A stretch of DNA of 64,000 nt. Source: Bimastos eiseni. Taxonomy: Eukaryota > Annelida > Clitellata > Crassiclitellata > Lumbricidae. Below are positions 57,301-64,000 of the stretch, piece after piece (the first letter of the stretch is position 1; every line of letters starts with the position of its first letter). The translations under genes were made by a program, and so were the position numbers. The notes beneath the pieces were generated by a model that saw only the letters and a program-made list of their open reading frames with translations, searched no databases and was not told the origin of the DNA. The stretch is from the NCBI GenBank assembly GCA_959347315.1, contig OY365822.1, positions 7,488,993 through 7,552,992 of the forward strand. The letters are read 5' to 3'.

Positions 57301-57621
57301 GATAATCACGAAGGAGCGTGACATAACCTTATGTTAACCTGACCCATATCTGCCCACATGTCTTATCTATAGAATGACCTTACATTAACCTGACCCAAAT
57401 CACCCATACGTGTGTCTGCCTGTGCACAGAGACTTTATCCGGAGATCCTTCAGCGCCTGGGAATCCGCCAGAGCAAGGTGCGCCATCTCCCGATGCACTT
57501 GCACGCCAAGGCGCTCGTCCTGCCTGAGTTCAGAGAAGGTCGCAACCTCTTCCTGTCTGCCCGACTACCGAGACATTTCGTACAGAACATGAAGTGGCTT
57601 AAACTGGAACCACCTCAGTGA
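48308..57621 (+). CDS. RPUSD4: Mitochondrial RNA pseudouridine synthase (RPUSD4-type) with long N-terminal extension
   Basis: Nine exons join in phase: 48308-49817, 51443-51586, 52453-52497, 53084-53222, 54010-54110, 55051-55100, 55512-55662, 56805-56902, 57430-57621, all GT-AG. The product is 809 residues. The start is the first ATG of the frame (MSRLLKAVLCFRG), an Arg/Leu-rich likely mitochondrial presequence. From ~residue 505 it is a RluA-family enzyme: HPRLSKW, VIAIDKPYGLPSHGGPG, LHLVHRLDKETTGVM (catalytic Asp602), VKRYWAIT, VKHQIRCHLAFGL (binding-site Arg), NTPILGDHKY and LHAKAL. RPUSD4 pseudouridylates mitochondrial 16S rRNA and tRNA. Human RPUSD4 is about 377 residues, so the ~430-residue extra part, all in exon 1, is unusual. 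It is polar and repetitive: SEL/SEV units with HxQSEL spacing at ~212-260, and VFxEQYF-like motifs near 313, 343 and 366. RPUSD3 is the main alternative, but the intact HRLDKETTG favours RPUSD4. Confidence 0.92.
49976..50333. mobile_element. hAT-like MITE, relative of 41607-41921, RPUSD4 intron 1
   Basis: Shares GCTGGCCCGCCGATAATATATTTCTTGCCCGC, GGACAACACAATAATGAG, TGTATGGCCCCTCTGAG and the end AAGGTTTGACACCCCTG. The left end has decayed (CAGGTAGATCAAAG). No target duplication remains visible. Confidence 0.75.
50785..50960 (+). mobile_element. LINE tail with (GAAT)n extension, RPUSD4 intron 1
   Basis: GGCTGGGCTGGGAGCGCTCCTGCATGGGTTTCTTGAAGGGGTGCAATAATAG then ATGAATGAATGAGCGAA. Two local copies of the TGAATGAATGAGCAAATGAATGTAATTGTCAG block flank it. 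Confidence 0.6.
51925..52190 (-). mobile_element. LINE ORF2 C-terminal remnant, RPUSD4 intron 2
   Basis: Minus strand reads SFASIGPSL (for F...GPSLWN) and downstream, in another frame, SSFAPLKTHFFSRG-like sequence (S.FK..LKTHLF), then the GCGCTTTATAAATACTT tail. Same family as 44276-44700. Confidence 0.65.
52280..52435. repeat. (TAATGA)n/(ATT)n low-complexity tract before exon 3
   Basis: Repeated AATAATGATGATT and AATGATAATCATAATTAAT words. It stops ~18 bp before the exon 3 acceptor. Confidence 0.75.
52650..52745 (-). mobile_element. LINE 3' tail, RTE-like, reverse
   Basis: GTCGCCCTCCTATTTATCCAGGGACTTGGGACTTGCACTGCCAGA is the reverse complement of the tail at 9990-10130. Confidence 0.5.
54183..54446 (-). 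mobile_element. Main SINE with an internally inverted core, RPUSD4 intron 5
   Basis: The left ~30 bp (3' end of the family, TGAAATTTGATACCGCCC) and the right ~110 bp (CACAGTGACTGACGCC...GGTCGAACC, tRNA head) are in reverse orientation. The middle (about 54235-54340, CTTGAGCAAGTCC...CTCTGCAGTACAACTGCAATTG...GTTGGAAGAAGGGC) is in forward orientation. The arms GCGCAAAGGACTTG and CAAGTCCTTCACGC can pair at the junction. Confidence 0.8.
55785..55965. repeat. (TTTTGTCTGTCTG)n minisatellite, RPUSD4 intron 7
   Basis: A ~12-13-bp unit TGTTTTGTCTGTC repeats about twelve times. The Cys/Val/Leu-rich frame across it is an artefact. Confidence 0.85.
56555..56700. repeat. ~50-bp repeat units before RPUSD4 exon 8, shared with intron 8
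   Basis: Three diverged units of CATGTCTTATCTATTGAATGACCTTACAT..ACCTGACCCATATCTGCCC. Two more units sit at 57328-57410, just before exon 9. Confidence 0.75.
56903..57095 (+). mobile_element. LINE ORF2 C-terminal tail, RPUSD4 intron 8
   Basis: It closely matches 59768-59975: GTCAGTTGCTTCTAGTTGGGCAAATGAGAT...CTAAATCGTGTAGTGGT...TTGAAAAGGCACAATATACATTTTTTAA, then GAATGAAT. It starts directly at the exon 8 donor. Confidence 0.65.
57160..57310 (+). mobile_element. LINE ORF2 C-terminal remnant, RPUSD4 intron 8
   Basis: Reads CNGLPVALGLFHTLF (for WNGLPV.LR) and GLGQELSS, like 37640-37885, in tandem after the previous LINE tail. Confidence 0.55.
57328..57412. repeat. ~50-bp repeat units before RPUSD4 exon 9
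   Basis: Two units of the repeat seen at 56555-56700. Confidence 0.75.
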
Positions 57622-57737
57622 CCAACGCCTCAATGGATATTAGAAAATTATTAATATTAAATGATAACTAATAATGGATATTATTATATGATAACTAATA
57701 ACGTTCTAATATTAATATTTAGATGTGAACATTTGTC

Positions 57738-57848
57738 TGTCATTGAATTGGTTGGTTGGTTGATTGGTTCGTTGGTTGGTTGGTTGATTGATTGGTTGAT
57801 TGATTGATAGGTCGGTAGGTAGGTCGGTCGGTCAGTTGGTTGGTTGAG
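57738..57848. repeat. (GGTT/GATT)n tetranucleotide repeat
   Basis: TTGGTTGGTTGATTGG units passing into GGTCGGTAGGTAGGTCGG. Confidence 0.9.
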
Positions 57849-57911
57849 TGTTCCGTTGATTACTAAGTCAGAATTGCTGAGGAATTTCCCACGGAATCGG
57901 CGGAGAGGGAT

Positions 57912-57973
57912 CAAATAGCTTTGCCTGAATGGTACTTCGAATTTTGAAGTACCTTCAACAAAAGCTATTTGAT
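57912..57973. other. 62-bp imperfect hairpin
   Basis: The outer arms TCAAATAGCTTT / AAAGCTATTTGA and inner arms GGTACTTCGAA / TTTGAAGTACC pair, with a small internal loop between them. The length and shape are like a pre-miRNA or a very short fold-back transposon. Confidence 0.55.
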
Positions 57974-57974
57974 T

Positions 57975-59030
57975 GCTCTGCATTGATTTCGCATTGGCAA
58001 TAATTGTTTATATAGGTCTATTCGTTTTCAATGTTGAGTAACTTTGCAAACACTTCTATCTGGGAGTGGGGTGGCAAATGTCCTATGCAAAATGGGGGTG
58101 AAATTGTTCGGGTGGGCAAATGTCGCTATAAATAAAAGGTGCGTTCTAGATCGGCATACCTACTTGCTGTTAGTTTTACTGACCCCTTCAGCAGCGGCTG
58201 TTTTGATGATGTTATAGGCAATCTGTTTCAAGACGCATTTCAGACGTTGGGTGTTGCCCAGCTAACTCAACTGACTTCAGGCGTGCCCCCTTCAACAACG
58301 ACCTGAGAGTCTTGGTATGTTTCGTGTTTGTAGGATCGGTAGGTGAGATCATAAAGTAGCCGAATACCGAATAGCTATTTGGCCCACTATTCGGCTTCGA
58401 AGCGAATATTCTGTACAGCCCTAGCTAGTTCAAAGTACAAGTACTTGGGTTATGATGCGAATCTACGTGACAAGAACAAGGAGATGTTTTTCTTTAGGGA
58501 TTTAAACTAAATCAATTATGCATTTTCGGTGATGAAATCGTAAAGTACCCATTCTTTGAATTGCTCTTGAGAAGTATTCAGGTTGCTTTTGCCCAGCCAT
58601 GCGTGACCTGCCTCGACGCTGTTGCTGGAACGCGCTTGAACAGCAATGGCCATAGCAAATATATTAGCACACGCAGGGTCAGAACTAGTGAAGGGAAGAG
58701 ATATAAGAAATATTCTATTTATCACCAATTAGCAATAGTATATATATATATTATATATATATATTATATATATATATGTTGAGATCAAAGGGCAAACTAG
58801 GGAAACACAGTTTTCAATTTCCAAATGGTGTGTAGCTAACATTCAGAGTAAGTGTATTTTAGGCACTGATCATATGCGTAGGCCTACATTGTCTTTTATC
58901 TGCCGTGCCTTACGGGGGTAATGGAAGAATGGCAACACTGGGCTTTGAAGAAGGGGGTGAAGAGCGGAACAGGAAACGAGGTCGATACCAACCACCTTGT
59001 AAAGGTCGACTCCGACTTCAAATTCCAATT
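57975..59030. other. No gene seen
   Basis: A (TA)n tract lies at 58738-58778. A hAT-end-like word (TGTACAGCCCTAG) at 58412-58424 follows ATTCGGCTTCG repeats, suggesting a transposon fragment. Otherwise nothing. Confidence 0.4.
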
Positions 59031-59033
59031 GGC

Positions 59034-59345
59034 TTTTTCGACTTAGTGACACTTTTATTTAGTTGAAGAACATGATGGGCCACAAGGTTAAAAATTAATA
59101 TTTTGAATTTGTACAGATAATATTTTATTATAGAATAGAATGAAATTACACCTGAATAAATTCCTGTTTAATCATTTTAGATAGTAATAAACGTCAATAA
59201 AATATAATAATTTTTAATAGAAAATAATTATTTTGGCGATTGTTAATTTTTACACGGTTTTTTAAAATATTTTTAATAGTTTGAGGGCCACTTTTTGTGG
59301 CCTGGCGGACCACTTGCTTTTCGGGCCACAGGCTGGGAATCGCTG
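59034..59345. mobile_element. hAT-like MITE, inverted relative of 40243-40558, one end lost
   Basis: In reverse it shows CAGCGATTCCCAGCCTGTGG, GGCCACAAAAAGTGGCC, TAACCTTGTGGCCCATCATG and GTCACTAAGTCGAAAAA. The last ~20 bp with the second terminal repeat are missing. Confidence 0.8.
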
Positions 59346-59767
59346 GGACCGTCCCTGTGCAGCAAATTCCCTTAATAGCAGTAAGACATGCACATTCTGC
59401 TTGTCTTTCACGTCAACTGCTTGCCAACCTGGCACTTAAAATGTACTTATGATGATTTGTGTTCATAACATCTTATTTGGACAGAAAAACAAACGAATAG
59501 GCTGTGTATACGCCCTGCTTGTTTTCCCGACCATGTAAAGAACGTAGACATTGAAATCAAAGCTCAAGACGTAGGGCGTAGGCCCTGGGCTTATCTCTTT
59601 AAGCAATCACATGACTGCAACTATTTGTTGAGCTCATGTAAGCTATGGCGCTATAGAAATTGTTTAATTATCATAATTATTGTTGTAGTTGTTATTGTGA
59701 CAGAGCCTGTCAGTCGTCACTTCTGTCTAAGTTGTATAGGTTAACTAACATTATTTGCGTCCTCAGA

Positions 59768-59980
59768 GCAGTAGCCAGTTGCTTTTTGTTGGGCAAATGA
59801 GATGCGAACTAGCAAACGACTGCTCTTCTTTGGGGTTGCGTCTGTTCCATAAATCGTGTAGTGGTGCTTTTATGGTCATTTAAAAACTTACCTTTTGGCC
59901 CGGGCTGGAGTTGGAAGCTCTTTTGAGTGGCTGCCTTGAAGTGGCGCTGTATACATACATACATTTTTTAACGAACGGAT
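59768..59980 (+). mobile_element. LINE ORF2 C-terminal tail
   Basis: Diverged duplicate of 56903-57095, with a FKNLPFGPG.SW.LF-like end (for FK..LF), then TTGAAGTGGCGCTGTATACATACATACATTTTTTAA and (GAAT)n. Confidence 0.6.
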
Positions 59981-59984
59981 GAAT

Positions 59985-61165
59985 GAATGAATCGATACAT
60001 TGGGCTCAAATGGGAACAGCAAAATCTTATTCGGCTGTCGTTATAGTCAAAGGCACTCAGACCGAGACGGCGGCTGTGCGCTCGTATATGCTATAGGCCT
60101 ACGCAGTCGAGTATGACCAATGGGTAACGAGAAATGTCTAATGCTGAAGGCCTACGCGCTCAAGCACCATATATAAGACGGGCTGTGGTTCTAAATCACT
60201 AACCAAAGCTTCAGATACGCCTCGATAGTTTATTGCCGTCAGAGGTATCATCAGGATGTCTGAAGTGTTGAATATCGGGCGCGTTCGCCATAGTAAGCAC
60301 CGAAGCCTGACGGATAATCTACCAAAAGCTATTCTTAACACGTAGACAAAGATATGCATCCGTGTCAATTGTACCGAGACGCGTGTAGACCATTTAGAAG
60401 CGAAAGGATCACAATAGTGGAGTTGATATTTTTGTTGGCGCCGAGCTGAGATATCTACTACGAGGCTGCAAAATATCTTGCCGAATCGGGCAGATGCTGG
60501 TACGCGGTATATCGCAAAACAAGCCATTATAGCAAGGTCTCCCACGGTTTTTATACAGAAGGGAGGACGATTAAACGTGGAGTCAAGAAGCTACTACTAG
60601 CCCTGCTTCACGGCTGACAGTGAGTCGCGGTGTGATGATCTCTTTCGGTTCTACGTTAGACGGTAACCGTTCGACGCCCAAATTCTGTGATAAACCAAAG
60701 CGAATGAAGACAATTGTTCAGTCGTATTTGCGTCCAGTCAGACCTAGGTTTTTGGCGGAAATAACAGAACGTAGCCTACGTAGGCCGAAGCGCCTACCGA
60801 TCTATTCTGATTCGGGTTCGAGCTGCTACTCGACGTATACAAATTAAGAGCTGAGACAGGAAGTATCTACCCAGTGTCGAATCGATGAAACAGGACCACA
60901 AGAAGTTATACTAAGCTCGACGGTCTGAGAATACGATTCAATTTTCATTACAGAAGAAATTCTTGATAGCAAACGCTTTGGTGAAAAGTCCAAGAAAGAG
61001 GTCCATTATTAAGCGTTTATATGCGCCCATCTACGACCCTTAACAGGTAAAGAGGAGCGACGCTCCGATGCATTTTCCTCGTGATACGCATCCCGGATTT
61101 CATCTTCTTCCGTTCGGTCCTTGCGACGTGTTCCGAGCCACCGGAGCGTGTCCGTTTATCCGGTG
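59985..61165. other. Upstream region of the methyltransferase-like gene, no gene assigned
   Basis: A 135-codon minus frame at 60138-60545 and a 75-codon plus frame at 60620-60847 have no recognisable domain. The stretch nearest 61169 should hold the 5' UTR and promoter, but no motif stands out. Confidence 0.35.
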
Positions 61166-61168
61166 GTG

Positions 61169-62392
61169 ATGGGCAGCCTCAGAAGCCGACTGTCGACGCC
61201 CGTACGGTTAGCGAACCTTCTCGTCTTCCGGTCAGCGTCGCTCGCCTGCCTGGTCATCATCATCGTCCATCTGATGGTTGTTTGCCTTCTCGGTGACCAT
61301 CTCGGACGGAGCACAGCAGGACGTCGGCAGCCGCAGGGTTACTTCCCTGGGGCTGACGATGCGAACGGTCCCCCAGGCATTGTGGCTATTGTGCAACCAG
61401 TGGGTATCGAGTCGGAGGAGAGAATGGACGGGGAGGGCGGCAGCAGGATGGTGTGGAGAGAACGGGATGATGATCTATCGGAGAGAAGGAGCACGAACGC
61501 ATCCGTCGATAGGTTCTTCTCCCAGAGCTCCTGTCGCCAGGGACACATCCAGGGCTTCCACGGATTCTGCGATCCGGTCTCCTCCTGCCTCCGTCAGCTG
61601 TATCGCTCCACCGGATCGTCCCGTGCGTCCGATGATTCGCCGAGACTTGATTCGCTTCCGGCGGCCACTCGCCGCAAGATCCAGAGTATGACGGGGAACC
61701 TCGACCCGGTCCACTACAGCATCGTTCCTCTTCTGGCGGACCTTCAGTGGACGTCAGGGATCTACGGGTCTGTGGGGGAGATTGGGGTCAACACAGGGAA
61801 GTTCACCGTCGTCCTGGCACACAACGTTGACCCAGAGACGGGCGAGGGGTTCTTCGTCTCGGACACCTTCGACGTACCCCCGCTGCTGAACGGGCTCCCC
61901 GCCGGGCTGACTAAGTACCAAGTCTTCTCCGTCTATATGCGCGAGACCGGTTTCGGCGAGGAGTTCTCCGGACTGCGTAGGCTGCACGTTCACAGGGGCG
62001 ACCCGACCGGTCTGAGCAAACAACTAATGCACGACTGGAACCTTCCCCAGTTCCGCATGATCAGCATCGACGGAGCGATGGGCTCCGGTACCCTGGCGGC
62101 CCTGGAGTGGGCGGCTTGCGTGCTCCGCGACGGTGGAATTCTGATCGTAGACGGGATCGACGCGGAGGAGACCCGGTCGCAGGCAAGGTCCGTCCTGGGA
62201 CAGTTCTTCCGCAAGCACGGATACTCTGCGTTCGGACCGTTCCTGGCTGCCACCAACAAGCTGTACATGTGCACTACGAATTGGAAGCATCGGTATAGCG
62301 AGAGGTTCGTGGAGAAAGGCGCGTATATGAGTCTACGTCACTTGAACGATGACGTATGGGGATCGCCACTGACCTATATTAGAGTGACGTGA
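61169..62392 (+). CDS. Type II membrane protein with SAM-methyltransferase-like domain, single exon
   Basis: An uninterrupted 408-codon frame starts at its first ATG (61169), giving 407 residues. Residues ~22-41 (SASLACLVIIIVHLMVVCLL) form one membrane segment after an Arg-containing N-terminus, a signal anchor that would place the rest in the Golgi/ER lumen. A polar stem of ~120 residues follows. Then comes a class I Rossmann domain: YGSVGEIGVNTGKF at ~199-212 (motif I, SAM-binding loop), FVSDTFDVPP, FRMISIDGAMGSG (an acidic residue after a beta strand, like motifs II/III) and GGILIVDGID. It looks like the Methyltransf_24-type proteins that follow a glycosylation-like anchor. The substrate is unknown. 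The codons are GC-rich, unlike the surrounding AT-rich DNA. The lack of introns contrasts with the 9-11 exon genes nearby and could mean a retrogene or a naturally single-exon family. Confidence 0.8.
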   Translation: MGSLRSRLSTPVRLANLLVFRSASLACLVIIIVHLMVVCLLGDHLGRSTAGRRQPQGYFPGADDANGPPGIVAIVQPVGIESEERMDGEGGSRMVWRERDDDLSERRSTNASVDRFFSQSSCRQGHIQGFHGFCDPVSSCLRQLYRSTGSSRASDDSPRLDSLPAATRRKIQSMTGNLDPVHYSIVPLLADLQWTSGIYGSVGEIGVNTGKFTVVLAHNVDPETGEGFFVSDTFDVPPLLNGLPAGLTKYQVFSVYMRETGFGEEFSGLRRLHVHRGDPTGLSKQLMHDWNLPQFRMISIDGAMGSGTLAALEWAACVLRDGGILIVDGIDAEETRSQARSVLGQFFRKHGYSAFGPFLAATNKLYMCTTNWKHRYSERFVEKGAYMSLRHLNDDVWGSPLTYIRVT

Positions 62393-62553
62393 TATATGAG
62401 AAAGAGTCGTACATGAGTTTACGTCACGTGAACGATGACGTATGGGGATCGACGCTGACTTACATTAGAATGACGTGATTGGAGAAGGGGTCGCACATGA
62501 GCTTACGTCATGTGGACGATGACGTGTGGGATCGACGCTGACCTACATCAATC
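62311..62553 (+). repeat. Tandem triplication of the last ~28 codons of the methyltransferase-like gene
   Basis: Copy 1 (62311-62393) is the real C-terminus, SLRHLNDDVWGSPLTYIRVT then TGA. Copy 2 (62398-62480) reads SLRHVNDDVWGSTLTYIRMT then TGA, in the same frame as the gene (period 87). Copy 3 (62481-62553) repeats it with a one-base loss after the Trp codon and decays. Differences between copies 1 and 2 are mostly at third positions or conservative. Confidence 0.9.
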
Positions 62554-62559
62554 CTAAAG

Positions 62560-63625
62560 TGGAGCGATTCCGAATAGGAGCAGCGTCGACCTTGTTGCTG
62601 ATTTGGGTGGACTAATCCCAAGACTCTGGTTTTGGGGGTGAAGGAGTTTGTAGATCACAATGTTCTGGACTTCAACTTGGGACTTCTCCAGTTTGCTCCC
62701 CAGCTCAGTCTGGTTCAGGTTTCGACTAAAAGGCGACAGGTATATGCAATTATATGGGAACTAAACAACCCGTCCAAGGTCGTCAGTTGATTCACCGCCT
62801 ATATCGCCGTTTACTACACTCAAATTGTCTATGGATAATGAACTTATTGCCTGCTGTATCATTGCTAGGGAGTGGCTTCTCTTAGTCAGCGAAGTAGGGA
62901 AGTAAGCTTCTGTACGTATATGTTGCCTACTTGGTATACTTTTTCGGAATCCCACGTAGGCCTTCTGGTTCTTATCACATTTGGACCTGATCGCAGCGCT
63001 CGTGAATAAGCTGGTGCCTTGGCTTTTGATTGTCGCTTTCTAAATTGGGAGGTTGCGATCACATTAGTTTTTATGTAGGCCTACATAGGTTTACGACTTG
63101 TTAATTGATATTTGCTGGTGCGTGAATGGGATCAGTCAACACGCACGGCATGTAGTCCTAGACCTCTTTGTAAACATAATTATTATCTAATGTGCATGCA
63201 GCGGTGGCACATGTCTGCGACTCTGCGGGAACCGACGTGATAGGTAGGCCAACCTATGCACAGTATGCAGACGACATTAAAAAGCACAATAGACAGGTAT
63301 TATCATAAGCACAATAGATACTGGCATGGATGAATTTTGGCGAGTAAATTAAACCAGACGGTTTCTTTCGAGCGCTGAAAAAATTTGACTAAGATCACTA
63401 CCAGTTTCTCAAGGGTGGTAAAACTTTGAACTTGCATGACCGATCTGAACCGGAATTGAATAAGATGGTCCCTATAATTATCTAGGCCTATAAGGGTCTT
63501 AAGAGAACGTGGAATCTACACGCTAGGATCTTTTATTATAATGAAAAACGCGTGCAGGCGCCTAATGCATGACTTAAAGTTTACCAACGCATGTAAAATG
63601 TAATTTAATTAGCCAGTTGTAGGCT
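62560..63625. other. No gene seen
   Basis: Downstream flank and probable 3' UTR of the methyltransferase-like gene. No domain or RNA gene is recognised. Confidence 0.4.
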
Positions 63626-63627
63626 AT

Positions 63628-63777
63628 CAAAGGCGGCAACCTCGTTTGAGAGGTGGGGAAGGGGAAACACCCAAATGAGAGGGGTAAAATGTTGGGGAGG
63701 ACAAACGTATAACCTGTCGCCTCTGTCAAGTGTGAGGGGACTTGTCCCCCTCGACCACCTCGGGATAGCCGCCCCTG
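63628..63777. mobile_element. Short MITE, CAGRGGCGGCGATC family, copy 5
   Basis: Reverse orientation: CAAAGGCGGCAACCTCGTTTGA at the left, GGGATAGCCGCCCCTG at the right, with the family's AGGGGTAAAATGTTGGGGAGGACAAACG core and GGGGACTTGTCCCCCTC. Flanking duplication is unclear. Confidence 0.65.
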
Positions 63778-64000
63778 AGGCCTATAGCTAATATTTGGTG
63801 TGATATACATGGATACTTTCTACAGGAGAATGAAAAACGAAATTTTTAGCGTTGTTTGTAATTTTCAGCCTTTAGCAATAAATGAGAAAATTATTAGGAT
63901 TTGTCCTGGAAGTGTAGCCAACAGATTCTGTAAAGTGGATATCGAAAGCAAGAAGCTATCACGATGACACTTAACGCATACGTATAGGTCTGCACGTATA
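63778..64000. other. No gene seen
   Basis: AT-rich end of the window; nothing recognised. Confidence 0.35.

Noticed and set aside
60138..60545. 135-codon minus-strand frame upstream of the methyltransferase-like gene
   Set aside because: No family resemblance and no supporting splice or start signals.
62024..62290. Minus-strand frames over the methyltransferase-like gene
   Set aside because: Antisense shadows of a GC-rich coding exon.

Overview
This window is animal nuclear DNA. The genes are split by many GT-AG introns, there is no operon structure, microsatellites are abundant, and tRNA-derived SINEs, LINE remnants and short hAT-like (8-bp duplication) transposons fill the space between and inside genes. 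A 200-base run of N marks a scaffold gap. The repeat types and the gene set (DEK_C-SWIB protein, SELENOO, RPUSD4) suggest a marine invertebrate, perhaps a lophotrochozoan. The species cannot be named from this sequence.

Layout. At the left edge (243-1400, minus) is one long exon for a secreted protein I do not recognise. From about 1.6 to 34 kb I see no conserved gene: this is AT-rich DNA with (TA)n, (GAT)n, (GGAT)n and (CT)n tracts, one main SINE family in both orientations, a second SINE family, decayed non-LTR retrotransposon pieces and several hAT-like MITEs. A CpG-rich block at 22.9-23.7 kb may be a promoter or first exon. From 34.2 to 57.6 kb lies a compact three-gene cluster: an 11-exon DEK_C/SWIB chromatin protein (plus, 34197-42327), a two-exon SELENOO protein AMPylator (minus, 44713-47789), and a nine-exon RPUSD4-type mitochondrial pseudouridine synthase with a very long N-terminal extension (plus, 48308-57621). 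SELENOO and RPUSD4 are head to head with about 520 bp between their start codons, so two mitochondrial proteins probably share a bidirectional promoter. From 57.6 to 61 kb there are only repeats. At 61169-62392 (plus) is an apparently intronless gene for a type II membrane protein with a SAM-methyltransferase-like domain. Its last ~28 codons are repeated twice just past the stop codon.

The most unusual points are: SELENOO with cysteine instead of selenocysteine; the repeat-rich extension of RPUSD4; the tandemly triplicated 3' end of the methyltransferase-like gene; at least nine hAT-like MITEs with recognisable 8-bp target duplications, five of them in separate introns of the SWIB gene; two members of one MITE family inserted just inside 5' splice sites of two genes; and a SINE with an inverted core. 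I saw no CRISPR array, operon, provirus or intact transposase.
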